From NCBI GenBank assembly GCA_936450465.1, contig OW388292.1:12543756-12607755 (forward strand): DNA of 64,000 nucleotides. Direction: 5' to 3'. Source of the stretch: Gibbula magus. Its lineage: Eukaryota; Mollusca; Gastropoda; Trochida; Trochidae. Of the stretch, positions 46,347 to 58,471 are shown piece after piece. The notes beneath the pieces were generated by a model. It was not told the origin of the DNA. It saw only the letters and a list, made by a program, of their open reading frames with translations, and ran no database searches. Numbering within the stretch: the stretch's first letter is position 1; the number at the start of each line of letters is the position of its first letter. The position numbers were made by a program, and so were the translations under genes.

Positions 46347-46643
46347 ATGTGGTACATCGTCCTTTTTATTCCTTTATATTTATACAAAGCCTTTGAGATA
46401 TAAATGTATATTTTAATATTCCAAAAATATATATTTAAAAAAAAAATATTCATTTTTTTGGACTGATATTGATGACATTTGTTGTCCATTTCTAAAAAAT
46501 CGAAGTAAAATATGATAGAAATTGAATGATGTTTTATACGTGTTTTATGTGAATCGTAAATCGTCCTGCTTCATCAGTGTATTTGTATCCGCTTTCCTTC
46601 TACACTACCATGCATATGATTCCGTGGACCCATTATCTCTTAT

Positions 46644-46760
46644 ATGGCTTTAGATAACCAGCCACTGAAAGAACTTAATTTCGAGCAGTATAGGCTGTAC
46701 ACGGACGAGAGCACCGACGAGCAAACATTGACGTTCATATCACGACATTTCATTGGCTGA
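46644..46760 (+). CDS. Short frame, possible hAT-transposase fragment
   Basis: A 38-codon frame from ATG contains NFEQYRLYTDESTDEQTLTF and then ISRHFIG before the stop. The DESTD followed by a hydrophobic F-x-R segment recalls the first catalytic block of hAT transposases. Codons are richer in G and C than the surroundings. No flanking transposase sequence was found, so this is weak. Confidence 0.2.
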   Translation: MALDNQPLKELNFEQYRLYTDESTDEQTLTFISRHFIG

Positions 46761-47625
46761 AAAATTACCTTTACAGGAAAATTGTCAAATTTAGATACAT
46801 GATTACAAATGTACGGTCGTAATAGGAAATGCTAGTGCTATGTAATGTCGTGTTAAATGTAAGTTTAATGTCAACATTATAATGTATCATAATTGCTATA
46901 TGCAAAATTATTTAATATAATCTCTCATGGCAATGGGGCTCTCAGCAAACATCAATAATTACGTTTGCAAGGATGTGCGATATCATATCAATAACAAGTT
47001 TTGCTGATTATTTGTAAAAAGGTGATATTAGTGAAATAATTGCTGAATTGGTTTGTGATCTTTTACAACATTTGATAATTGAAATATGAAGGAATGAGAG
47101 AAAATACTGTTGTTAGTGTCTGATTTTATATCTGTCTTCAACTCTCAATTGCGACCAGAATGAAGCGTATATTAAGACACACTGAATATGCATCTTGTGA
47201 TATTGTTTTGTTAAAAAATGCATATTTTGGAGGCAATTCATTAATTAATTAATTTCGAATGATGTACACGTTTAGTGCTGTGATTACATTATGCTTTCAG
47301 ACAATCAGCTCACTCTGATTGTGAAGAGTTGTTTTACTAATATAATTGGTAAATTGTACGTTATTTTTCTTGTGTATCATTGTCAATTGAAAGTTGTTAT
47401 ATACTCATGTTAGGTTTCATTCATTGTGTGTGATATTATGCTTTTAGAGACTTGTGTTGAAATTTATTGTTGAACCGATTCTTTTGTTGTTGAAATATTT
47501 TACAGTAGATTGACTGACATGTTTTTTTGTAATTAAATCTGCAAATAAAAGTATATTTCGTTCAACATTCAGAAGAAAATAAATGCTGCAGTTACTTTAA
47601 AACAATTCATGATCTTATTTTGTGC
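46761..47625. other. No recognised feature
   Basis: AT-rich sequence with many stops in all frames; part of the 2.5 kb missing from the duplicated copy at 21.5 kb. Confidence 0.5.
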
Positions 47626-48936
47626 TTTATGTCATAAATAAACAGTTATTTATACAGATTTCCGCTTATTTATCTTTGTAAAATTACAGCAACTACAAAT
47701 ATATCTTACCAGACACATTAAGGAAAACCAAATGGAATGTTAATGCAAAGTGTAAAGGATCTGAGGGGGCGTTAGGGTAACCAAATGTATAATTTATGGA
47801 TTGTATTTATTTCCATCTTTATGCCTAATATAGCTAAACAAACACTGTTTGTAATGTCTTACATCACTGTTTCTGAATGTTAGTTTCTTTTTTCACGTGT
47901 TGCTGAAAGTCTGAAAGTCACTCCGATAACAAGACAGCACATACTGCCCGTGCATCAATTAGTTTGGCCTTCAAATAGTTCAAATGAGCAGTATTACATT
48001 ACAGTGAGTTCAAAATGGGTTTAACATGAATTGTCATGTTTTTATTTATTTTAAATGATTAAACGTCAGATTATACTTGCATTTGTTTTGTGGGTTTGGT
48101 TGCAGTTTTCTATAAAAATTATAAGTATTTGAGTTATGTAACAAATATAAAGCAGAGTCGGGAAATTCGGCTGTTTCTGCTCAAAATGTAAAACATGTTC
48201 TGCACCCAGGAGTGGTCACTCATAACAACAACACATAACAACATGTTGGTAACTTCGAAGTTTTAAACATATTTTGAATTATGCTCGGAAAGAAATTCAT
48301 TAATATGTCGTCAAAACTTTAGAAACCTTTGAGTAGTAGCCATTTGAATGCACATCAACACCACATTGTTTTAAAAGTCATATACTTTCCAAGTTATGTT
48401 CCGGAAAAGATTTCTAGGGGGATAAAAAACCTCAACATGTACAGTTTGACGTTTTCTCTCTCTCGTTCAATGTGTGGTGTAACGCATAGTCCAACTAACT
48501 CAACCATTCATTTCGAATATTTCCACTGTTCAAATTGTGAATTAAGTGAAAAAAGGGAATGAACTTGGACCAACAGTAGCTATCGGTATAGTGAGTATGG
48601 TTCATTGTTTCAATAGTAAGGTTAGTAGCCTTCTGTAGAAATTGAAATGACAAGAAAATATTACCAGCCAAGATCGAGAACCGAAATAGCGTTTGCAAAT
48701 TTGCTGATATTAGATTGAATTGAAAGAAATAACTAATAGTATGAATTATAGACATTCCAGATATTCACTACTTCTATTTTCAGACTATAGGACTGGTCAG
48801 GGATAAACAATATCGATCAGTTTAACAAGATATTGCTCTTTTTATAAGAAAGACAGTTCGTGAGTTTTTACATCTGCAACAAAAGAACATATTTTATGTT
48901 AACAATAAGGTTATACAATCTGACATTTGTTTGGTC
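47626..48936 (+). repeat. Segmental duplication C, copy lacking the tandem-core insertion
   Basis: The sequence matches 21536-21799 and then 23482-24505 continuously, so the position near 47885 is the empty site of the element at 21800-23481. The match ends at ATTTGTTTGGT, where a different duplicated element begins. Confidence 0.85.
48495..48755 (-). CDS. 86-codon open frame, second copy
   Basis: Counterpart of 24062-24322, same length, differing at a handful of residues (for example FLSFQFLQKATNLTIETMNH against MSH). Unrecognised and possibly non-coding. Confidence 0.2.
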   Translation of the reverse strand: MSIIHTISYFFQFNLISANLQTLFRFSILAGNIFLSFQFLQKATNLTIETMNHTHYTDSYCWSKFIPFFHLIHNLNSGNIRNEWLS

Positions 48937-49289
48937 ACAAAATGGATCCTAACATCGAGGTCAAGGTCACATGGTCAAAGGTCAGTGTGTCACATTTTAA
49001 ACATAACATTTTCAAATGCTGACGAATTAAAAGTTACTGCCAGTTTGAAATTGGAAAGTTTAGCGCTCTTAGTCAAGGGCCATACATCTGAAAATAATAA
49101 TCCGATCAGTCCAAAACATGCACATGCGTATCACCGATGTATATCCAAAGCATGTGTGAAGTTTCAGAAAGATCGATCACAAACTGTGGGAGGAGCTGAT
49201 TCAGAACACAAGTACCGTTTCGGGACAGACGGACGGACAGACGGGCTGCGCCACGACATAAACCCCCTTGGGTTTCAACCGGGGGTTAA
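48937..49289 (+). mobile_element. Partial copy of the CCCCGG / CGGGGGTTAA element
   Basis: It starts within the element at CACAAAATGGATCCTAACAT and ends CAACCGGGGGTTAAA, matching 37108-37459. The left third is missing at the junction with duplication C. Confidence 0.6.
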
Positions 49290-49291
49290 AA

Positions 49292-49640
49292 AGTGCGTGA
49301 TATTTCGAGAGCAGCATTGAGGTTATTTTCAGATCCATCTAAATATAATTAAGCGTCATCTGCATATTCTCCCATTATATATTCTTCATTATTTATTTCA
49401 ATACTTGTAATGTCTTTATTCTCTCCAGGCATATCTCCACGACTTTCAACCAACCAAACTAACAAACAGGGGGAAACTGCCCCCTGTCTACAACCGCGTT
49501 CATTTGAAAAGAAGATAAAGAGAGCTGATCATTTTGAGTAACACGGGAAGATGCATTTTTCATCAATATATGTATTCATTTGAAAATACTGGAGTATTTG
49601 CAAAAACATTGATGATAAAATCTTTGGGAGACTAGGAATG
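49292..49640 (-). pseudogene. Reverse transcriptase fragment, second copy
   Basis: It matches 37461-37810 with the same CRQG and YADD landmarks and the same neighbour on its left. It ends at CTTTGGGAGACTA, within the region upstream of the FEKAFD motif that the other copy still has. Confidence 0.7.
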
Positions 49641-50117
49641 AACCAATTCACACAGCACTTGCAACCTGTAATTACTCTACATTTATTATTTACTATATCA
49701 TTTCAGGTTTAGATGTTTCTCCACAACCAAACAACAACACCCGGAGACGATTAATGAGATAACTGTGTGTGTCTGTGTTCTCCACAACCTCATTCTGCAC
49801 ACATTCCCACTGGCTACCCGGATGTTGACCATGAAGATAACTTAACACATGACCTCAGGCAAGGTTCATGGAGGGTATAAAGCCCTTGTCTGACTTATTA
49901 TCCTACAGCTAATAATTCAGAAAGTAAAGTTATAGAATGTTCATTTTCCACTGTTTCAATCAGATGTCTTATTATTAAGATTTCGACACCGTCCTAAACA
50001 TAGGTGTCAATTGATTTTCCTGTTTGACCATTTCAAACATAAGATTAATGTTACGTTATAAAAGACACAATCGGAACAAGAGTTCAATAGAACAAGTAAT
50101 TGTCACAAATGTGACCA
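49641..50117. other. No recognised feature
   Basis: Apparently unique sequence between the RT fragment and the next tandem-core element. No good exon. Confidence 0.45.
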
Positions 50118-50872
50118 TGTCCCCCGCCACAATCAAGAAATGAGCTAAAAGGATTGACACACAGTTTAAACAGAGTAGTCAGCTTCTCATGTTTGATTCG
50201 ATTGTTATTATATTGGGCTAAGAACATTTTAAAAAAAATGGTCAAAGTCTCGTAGAGACCTTGAAAATGAGGTTACCCAAATCGACTGGTATCTGCCTAA
50301 TCCCCAAATGAAGACTGGTAATTTGAAGCCGATAGGTATAGTTCATGAGATATCGTGCTAACAACATTTTGTAAAACTGGCCAAAATCTCGTAGTAACCT
50401 TAAAAATGAGGTCAAGGTCACCCAAATCAACTGGCGTGTTGGTACTCCTCCATTAAAGTATAATACCTAATTTGAAGACAATAGCTGCAGCGGTTCATGA
50501 GATAACACGCTAACATTTAAAAAACTGGTCAAAGTTTTGTAGTGACCTTGAAAATGAGGTCAAGCTCACCAGACTGGCGTCTCCCATTCCCCTAATGAAG
50601 ACTGGCATACCTAATTTCAAGACTCCAGGTGAAGCGGTTCATGAGATATCGCGATAACAAGATTTTATCCAAAAACAATTTCAAAGTCTCACAGTAACCT
50701 TGAAAAGGGGGTCAAGGTCACCCAAACCGACTGGTATCTGCGTATTCACATAATGGATACTGGTACCAAATTTGAAGACTCTAGGTGCAGCAGTTCATGA
50801 GATATAGCGCTAACAAGAAACGGAGCGGAGGGACCTACGAACATACGGAGCTTCGCGGCGACGGGGGACAAT
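50118..50872 (+). mobile_element. Tandem-core element with four ~150-base units and AAGGTCA sites
   Basis: The ends are ATGTCCCCCGCCAC and GGCGACGGGGGACA, imperfect inverted repeats. The core contains four units, each with CTGGTCAAAGTCTCGTAGTGACCTT-type sequence shortened or varied, AATGAGGTCAAGGTCACC and GCGGTTCATGAGATA, at about 50225, 50355, 50512 and 50655. It has the same general plan as the elements at 21800 and 53437 but a different sequence. No open frame is significant. Confidence 0.7.
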
Positions 50873-51099
50873 AATATAACATTAGTGTGTATAATGTGTA
50901 TAAGGAGCTACATGCACTTCGATTAGGTGAATGGATATATCTTGTGACAGGGGTTTCTTGTTGTGCCTTTTATTACTACAGGGAAGTAAATACGGTTTTC
51001 CCTTATGTGCAACCAACACCTTGATAATAATTACGTTTTGACTGAATTACACAGACGACAGGGCGTTTCAATGTTATTTAGAATGTACATGTACTCTAG

Positions 51100-51280
51100 T
51101 CTACAGGCTGAGTTCAATATCATTGTTGACGTATACACCTATTGCATAAAACCTATCAGGTAATAAGTACGTATGTGTTAGGACTTGCTTTTAATAAATC
51201 ACATATCCACACTACACATGCATTACACGGGGAAAGACGGCGAGCTTAAGGTGAGTTGTAGCATGTTTCATCTTTATCCA
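51100..51280 (+). repeat. Dispersed old repeat module, weak copy ending at a GTGAGT
   Basis: TTAGGACTTGC and GGTGAGTTGTAG occur in the same order and spacing range as at 59.1-59.2 kb and loosely at 7.55-7.63 kb. If transcribed, GAGCTTAAG|GTGAGT near 51250 would be a valid splice donor. Confidence 0.35.
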
Positions 51281-51507
51281 TTGGGTACATGTTTAAACGC
51301 TTTCTCTATACAGAATGTTAAACCTATGCTTTCCCTCTTTCTAACCAATTGGAATTAATTAGCGAACAGTATTATAAAAACAAGTGAAAAAATAGCAAGA
51401 CAATGCGTTAGGGTTAAAACTATTAGACAGAGGGATCGGATAAATTTTGATATTGTCCATTTTCGTCAAATATTATTTCTGTTTAATCGGGAGAAAACAT
51501 AATTTTC

Positions 51508-51660
51508 TCACACGATAAGGTAAATAGAAATGACTATTGGTAAACGTAATAAAAGAGTATATGTACTTTGTACCGTGACTGTATAAACAAGTTGGCTACC
51601 TTCTAAAAAAGGAAGCCAATGCATGGGGAGGCTATAGGTAGAAGGAGATGATGCGCGCCT
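51508..51660 (-). pseudogene. Possible LINE ORF2 C-terminal relic
   Basis: On the minus strand the frame contains SLPMHWLPFLEGSQLVYTV, which resembles the LHWLPV...I.YK segment near the C-terminus of CR1/L2/Jockey-type LINE proteins. Only this short piece is recognisable. Confidence 0.3.
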
Positions 51661-52298
51661 GTGTGAATGCAACAAGAAATGTTTTATGTAAGAATGATTT
51701 AAGAGAATGAAATAAGATTGTTGTTTTTGTAACATAAAGCAGTGGATATTGTAGTTGAAATCCAGTGCAAATAGATCATATGCATTTGTAATTCGCACTT
51801 ATGTGCTTCTTATTTAATAAATAATACCAATAAATTAATAGTAATCTCAATAGACTATACTTTCCACTCAGTAAGTAATTCACTGCTAAGTTACAAAAAA
51901 AACAATGTAACATATATTTAAACTTAAACTGTCCAAAATTCGGAGATGATTATCACTAAGCTCTTCAAACTAAGCAATTTTGATTGCTTTGACACATTTC
52001 TTTCCTCTTTGTACACCGCTTGTACTGTAATGAACGTTAACAGTTTATCTTTTAAGTAACAGAAGTCAATACATCAAAATATTGAAATTTCTAGAAAAAC
52101 AGCATGGTTATCTTTCACATAGAAATGCAGTAGATGACATGGAATGTGCAATAATATACTAAGTATCTAACACTTGCAAGAAGTGAACTCAAGCAAATTG
52201 TACGCCCACAAACATCTAAGATAAATAACACATTCAACATATATTTCAGTTATCCATAAGCGAACGTTTCTACCTTAACCGACAATGACACTAATGAC

Positions 52299-52559
52299 AT
52301 GACTATTAGTAAAGTTAGTAGTAATATGGTTAATATTGATGATAAGATAACACTTCATTCAATAGCTACAAACTCCATATCTCTTGAAACATTAAATGAA
52401 ATGATTACAAAGCTGACAATATGTCAATGGAAAGTATTCCAAACTGTTTTCACACATATGAAATCCTCCACATCAAATACTGTTGCCTAACGATATGTCA
52501 TCACTGGTGAATCTGGGGTTAAAGATCACACCTATTGGCTTGCGCACTGAGATAAATGA
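52299..52559 (+). pseudogene. Pif1-type helicase relic, probably from a Helitron
   Basis: One frame reads MITKLTICQWKVFQTVFTHM, then a single in-frame TAA at 52488, then RYVITGESGVKD before another stop. This parallels the start of Pif1/Helitron helicases: a Q-motif-like segment where an N-terminal glutamine precedes V-F-x-x-V, then the Walker A strand ending in GxGGxGKS. The Walker A lysine-serine is degraded to KD. No Rep domain or Helitron terminus was found nearby. Confidence 0.45.
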
Positions 52560-53436
52560 CAATGATATATCCCGCCATGGCTTGCCCAATCACTGACCGT
52601 TCACAGTTAATTCAAGGCTAATTAAATTTGATTGCAACATATTTACTAAAATAATGTGCTCATTCATGATCTTATGTTTCATTTAAATTTAATTATAATC
52701 TGTAAACTGCCGTTATCGATAATAATGTTCCAACATACATCTTGCTTGCTTCAAACAGAAGAACCACAACTAGAATTCAAAATTATCAAAACTTTAATAC
52801 CAGTTCATTCTAAAGTTTACAGTCGTAAGAGTGTGGTGTCAGTATACAACATCTTGCTAGCTTAAAACAAAATACAGAACTACAATTCTAAATTATCACA
52901 ACTTCTACTGCAATATATTATGAACTGGTAAGTTTATTATAATTCTAAAGTTTACATTCTTAGAGATTGGATGTCCGTCTACATATCACTGGATGGCACA
53001 GCTCTGTCTGTCGCATATGAGAAAAGGAGCCGTTACAGAATAATGCTTCATGGAACTGGGACAATAATTGTCTCCTATCAGCCCGCACACTGTTACAGCT
53101 GACAAAGTTATCATCTCATGGCTTGCCCCGCGCTGACCTTTCCTAGATAATTCGAGGTTTTGTTGCCAGGCCTAACTGACGCTCCTCACACACAGTGCCA
53201 GCGGAAGAATAAAACCGAAGCGTTCTTGGTTACTGACATGCGCACAATACCTTGAAGCTCCATAGACGGAAGTCAAGTCTCGCTACAATATATGGCATGG
53301 GGACTAAAGCCCCCATGCATAAAAAAGAGAAGAACTCTATTTTTGACTCGCCGTCCGTTGGCCTTATCCGTATTTACCCGGGCTGATTAGCTTGTCCGCT
53401 AACGAGCCAAGCTTCTAGTCCAGTAGAAATTATGAA

Positions 53437-54393
53437 AAACCCGGACATTTTCGATAACAGACAAATTTTGTTTTTAAATGGTCCCTGTGACAGTGCTGAT
53501 GAACCATGAAAAACCCAACCAAAATCAACCATTGGCAAAATGCATTTTCGGGGCAAAAACCTTAAAAAATTAAAGAAAATTGGAATAATTTATTTAAAAA
53601 TTTATCTGCTGCATAAAATACATTTCTAGTGATTAAAACTATAGATCATACACCATTGCATACTTCTTTTGATCAATGATGCTATTAGATGAACAAAATG
53701 TCTGTTTTGAGGTCAAAAACCTTAAAAAATAAAAGAAAATTGGAATAATTATTTTAAAAGTACACCTGTTGCATAACATACTTTTGTGGTAATTAAATGA
53801 AAGATATTGCAATAATATTTCTAATGGTAATTAATGCTCATAGCTGAACAACATGTTTTTTTTTGGTCAAACACCGTGAAAAATGAAAGAAAATGGGAAT
53901 AATTTATTTAAAAATATAACTATTGCATAATACACTTTTATAGTGAATTGTATCATAGATCATGCAGTATGGCATACTTCTAATTGTCATTGATACTCTT
54001 GGCTGAACACCATGTCTGCTTTGGGGTCAAAAACCTTGAAAAGTTAAAGAAAATTGATTATTTCCTTTAAAAATGTATGTGTTGCATAATACACTGTTGT
54101 GGTGTGGTTTTTACCTTTAATATCATATTTCACCGCTTTCAAACTTCTGTTGTCAACAACCATGTCAACCATTTTAGCAGTTGCTACGAAGGGAGATAAC
54201 TCAGACAGTATTTGTCATACAACTGATTTTACATCAGGAAATCTCAGCACACCTTTCTGTAACATTTTCAAGTGGTCATAACTTTTTCTGCCAAGGGTTG
54301 ATTTTGGTTGGTTTTTTTTCTGAGAGTAAGGGACATGCATTCTTTCATTTTTTACAGTTATTTGTGTGTTATCGAAAATGTCAGGGTTCATTT
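53437..54393. mobile_element. Foldback element with ~115-base terminal repeats and tandem core
   Basis: The left end AACCCGGACATTTTCGATAA with CCAACCAAAATCAACCATTG is matched, inverted, by CAAGGGTTGATTTTGGTTGG and TTATCGAAAATGTCAGGGTT on the right. Between them are about three and a half units of ~160 bases, each containing GGTCAAAAACCTTAAAAAAT or a variant and TGCATAA.ATACA, beginning near 53551, 53712, 53868 and 54026. No coding frame. Confidence 0.75.
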
Positions 54394-54479
54394 TAATTTG
54401 GGGAAATTCCTACTGGCCTATACGCTTCACTGCTGAGATTGCGAGTTCAGAAAGATTTAGGATTCGCTTCTCGGTAGGG

Positions 54480-54741
54480 GATTCCCCTCGTGAGTCGTGC
54501 GCTCTGATTGGTTAATGTTATCTCGACCGGAAACATTTAGTCGTTGAATATAAGAAATCAGAATGACTTGATCTTTACAAACCCAGCAGTGATGTCAAGT
54601 GTATGTTCATGTAGAAATTCCTGTAGTCGTGTCGGCAAGCAGGCAGATCGTGTGGAGAATTATGCAGTTTCGGGACACATCGAGTGTCTTGTGCGAACAG
54701 ATGCGAAGTCGTGGATACCAACCCCGTTTTTTTTAACATGA
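54480..54741 (+). CDS. Short frame after a CCAAT-like motif, possible ankyrin-repeat piece
   Basis: A 65-codon frame from 54544 ends shortly after ENYAVSGHIECLVRTDAKSW. The GHIECL pattern is common in ankyrin repeats, but only one partial repeat is visible. An inverted CCAAT box (CTGATTGGTTAAT) and a TATAAG lie just upstream (54503-54553). The frame stops in a poly-T run. It could be a truncated gene or coincidence. Confidence 0.2.
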
Positions 54742-55164
54742 ATGATTTTTTTTAATTTACGAACTACATAAAATTTATAAAAGTAAGGAGAAACAAACAT
54801 CTAAAATTATCAATATGTAGTATAGATGACGTACCGATCTTACAGATAACATGTAATGTAATAGCTAGCCTGTTCAAAATACTTGCATGAAGATTTTCCC
54901 TCGTTATCGTGGATCTTCTCATTTTTGTAAATTGAATATACATTTGATTTAAATTGCATAGGCGATAACGTTTCTATTGACGGACATAACAATGTTTATA
55001 TGCTTTATATATCAGTAGGAGTTAGAATTGTAATTGACTAATATATCTTTGTCACAAAGTAAAACAAATACGTTTCAATTGTATTTTTAATTTTTTAATT
55101 TTTTAAAATATATTTGCAAAAGGTAACATTTTAAGAACTTTTATATGCAGTCTCCTCTGGATTG
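54742..55164. other. AT-rich 3' flank of the minus-strand gene, no recognised feature
   Basis: Downstream of the stop codon at 55165-55167 (minus strand) the sequence is A/T-rich. No canonical AATAAA was identified with confidence. Confidence 0.4.
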
Positions 55165-55839
55165 TCAGCCTGAGGGGTAGATAGTGGGAGCAGGGATGTC
55201 AACTTCCTCCCCAATAGTTGCTCTAAACACAAGAATATGTCAGTTGTAAACATAATCTGAGCAATAAATATTTATATTATTATGATTAACAAAGTATAAT
55301 ATTTTTGCAATGATTACTGAAATTTGTAAATACACATGTGAATATTTGGGTCTATGTGAATGATACCTTTACGTGTACATGTAACAACTAAATATATTAT
55401 GGAATGCTTCAATACACAGCATTTAAATGTTCTTTCAGATATAGATAACCATTTCCATCTTCCTTCATTACAGTAGTGTTATGTAATTAATTAACCAGCC
55501 TACCACAAAGCAATAAAGGACACTCCGAACAGGAAACGACAATAAACTTATGTAAGAGACAGATCATATACATGATTAATTACACCTCAAGGGATGTCAC
55601 ACAGTACTTACAACGTCTGATCTAAACAGTAATCCCCTTCTACTTCCATTATTGCAGTTGATGAGCTGGAATAAACAAAATATATGTAGATGTATATGTG
55701 TCAATGGTCACCATGACATAACAAATCATATCACGCATACACTGGACATACACTTCACTTACCCTCTTTCGTCCTGTTGAACATCAAGTTCCATCAGTTC
55801 ATCAGCGTAAGAAAGGTGACTTGATTGCAAATCTGTTGA
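55165..55839 (-). CDS. 3' end of an unidentified spliced gene, three exons
   Basis: Minus-strand exons 55763-55839, 55612-55665 and 55222-55165 join with matching phases. The first ends GAAAGAGG|GTAAGT. The second lies between TTTATTCCAG and GACGTT|GTAAGT. The last follows TTGTGTTTAG and ends in TGA. Both junctions split a codon after its second base, and the 189 bases give 62 residues plus stop. The acidic tail contains SYADELMELDVQQDERG, MEVEGDYCLDQT and IGEEVDIPAPTIYPSG. I do not recognise the family. The first exon's acceptor is weak (TACAAAG, with a branch-point-like TGACTAAT ~30 bases upstream). The 5' part of the gene should lie at higher coordinates; a 31-base candidate exon at 58100-58130 (after TTGTCTGTTATAG, before GTGAGT) is only a possibility. 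Confidence 0.6.
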
Positions 55840-57248
55840 CTTTGTAAGACCAGCATTTGTAAATATTAGTCATAATGTGATAATGATATGAAAAATCACA
55901 GTAATAAAATGTATTTTTTTAATTATTATTACTTGATCGCAGTATGAAACGTATCTTTGATTGGAAATGATGTGACGAATAACAATGACAAAGGATATCA
56001 AGTTTGAGAACAGCATGTCGAATCGTCGCCTTGAAAACGGATTTAAATTTTTAAATACAAATAAATGTCACATACACGATAAGGGTTGACTATTTAATTA
56101 ATCAATTCAAATATCTTTTCCCCAACCAATATTTCCCGGTTTGGCCCAGTCATAATTAATTTAATAGCTAAGGACAGGTCCAACAGAGTAATCTGGTGGT
56201 GCTGATTGTCTAGAATTCCCCAAAAATATAAAATTTTCAGGCAGTATTTCAAATTTTACATAATATTTGAATGAGACATCAAATAAAACATCGAATGAGA
56301 CTACATGCATGTAACTATTCAAAAGTCATAATGTGTCATATGTTTTCAGTCGATAGTTCCGATGTGACAGAGAATTCTATATGCTGTTTGTAAAAATGTA
56401 ACAATACAGAAAGTATCCAGTCTAAACCTGTTCAAGCTTCAGAGAGTTGATTCAATCGACCGAGATCAGAGAAGCCGGTTTACAGCCGTCTGTGCTGCGG
56501 AGTTCAAAGCTCCGTACAGCGTTGTTTTGATAGCAGTGCTTAGAGCCGAGAGGCCTCGGTGTTAGCCGACACGCTTCAATGATTTTGTTTCTATGGGACA
56601 CATTTTTATAATGAACGGCGACCCACTTTAACAGTGTGTAAACGGAGATCAATCAACTGTTTATAACATTACAGTCCCCGATAACATGGTACATATAAAT
56701 GTTGATTGTTCATGAGATCAACACCTCAGACTTCAAACTTAATTGTTAGGGAACTGTGATTTTTCCAACATTGCCAGGCTGATTTGGTATTTTGAAAATA
56801 AAGCAATGGGATATTCATGTATTGACGAATACCATTTGTCAAATTATCATTGGTTATATAAATCGTATCATGTGACGGATAGGTTCTGATATGTTAGGAC
56901 TTGTATCATATCATATCATATTCCAATAGCAAACACAAGACACGAGGGCACTTGTTACGTGCAGAGGTGTCACCGTGATAAATATTCAGTAAGTTCATGT
57001 ACTTACATGTATTACGATTGTAATACATAACTAGATGAATTTTTAAAATATATTTTTATTTCCTTTTGCTATAAGGTGAGATTACTTCAGGAGCATGCCA
57101 TGACACTTTATTTAAACCGACCAAAATCAATAAAATTATTACCTAGATACCGCCTCTATCCATCACTGTGAGATTGAAACTATCAAGGATTTTGAAGGAG
57201 ACCATAACCTTTGACTATATAGCAAACACGAGCATCGGTTGTTTTCAT
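55840..57248. other. Upstream side of the minus-strand gene; a GC-richer patch at 56440-56660
   Basis: No convincing exon was placed. The patch at 56440-56660 is richer in C+G than its surroundings and open for 66 codons on the minus strand, and could be a promoter or leader exon. The area near 56860-56930 loosely resembles the dispersed module (ATAGGTTCTGATATGTTAGG). Confidence 0.35.
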
Positions 57249-57389
57249 TTAAGAACTAGATTTCATAATGTGTTTGTTCACTGGCTTATAAGTTAAACTG
57301 GTATAAATGCCGGAGTTTAACAGTTTAACTTTAACTTTCAAACCGTTTCTAAACCAGTGAACAAACACATTATTTAAACTACTTCTTAT
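57249..57389. mobile_element. Small foldback element (MITE-like)
   Basis: A perfect 20-base inverted repeat, ATAATGTGTTTGTTCACTGG at 57265-57284 with its complement at 57354-57373, extends outward with mismatches to about 57250 and 57389. No other copy was seen in the window. Confidence 0.65.
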
Positions 57390-58471
57390 AAATTCCACTT
57401 TAAATAAGCGATTTCTAATCAGTTAATAAACTTTTGAAATTAAAAAATCTCGGCAAAAATGTACAATGCATGATAAAACAAATATTAAGTATTGTCTTCG
57501 ATCAGGCGCTAAGCTCCGCCCACAAAAATACCGCATCATTTATATGTCACGACGCGCACCTAGTTCACAGGAAATATGATTAAAGTATATAAGTTTTGGT
57601 TCTAACATGCTGTATCAATCAAACTACAAATAAAATTCACGTTGTAAGGTTTTTAAAAAGTTTAATCATGAAATGAGCATGTGATATCAGTGTCATAATC
57701 GTGCAATGATACAGTGATAAAGTAATCCCCCAGGTTATTTTGTATAAACGTAATAGTATGAAGTTTTTTCAGCTGTCTTTCTCGTGTTTATGAGAATGCA
57801 TACTGGTCACATGACCTTGTTTTATCCAATCAGCAGAGAGCATATCGCGTAAATTAAAAAGTCTGAATTTATTACGTATTAACATTATGCCATATCTCCC
57901 TGTCAGTTATCAAGAGGTTGATTTGCCATGGACTTTTTCTGTTCGATTGACGTGTCAAACCTTATTAAGGTTATATATTATCGATAACTATTGTCTGTTA
58001 CTGTAAATTATCGTTTTAATAATAATCGATTTCGTATAGTGGCAATAAAAGTGTTGTATCGAACAATGTATCGAACAATGAACTGCAGCTAGCACTCACC
58101 AAATAGTCAAAGGTAATTTTGGAAACGTATCTATAACAGACAAAATGACAGGTTGAAGTTGGTCGTTTTATAGGTCATATAACTAGTACACATGTAAATA
58201 GAACACTTCATTAATTTTGATTTCTGCATATGTATGAGGTCGTTGCAAGATCTTTTTAAATATTGAAAACAAGTCATTGCCATATGTTGGAATATTTTGA
58301 GTCGAAGTCAAATGAGAAGATTTGAACTTACATCAACATTTTGTATTTTGGCATCCATCTAAGCCTTTAACATTTCATGAACAAATACTATGCCTTTTAG
58401 ATAGTGAACAAATGTAACATTATTGTATTTGGAATCACAATGAAAATGTACAAATGTTTTTTTCGGTATGA
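57390..58471. other. No firm feature
   Basis: AT-rich sequence. The only signal is the 31-base candidate exon on the minus strand at 58100-58130 with good splice sites on both sides. Confidence 0.4.
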
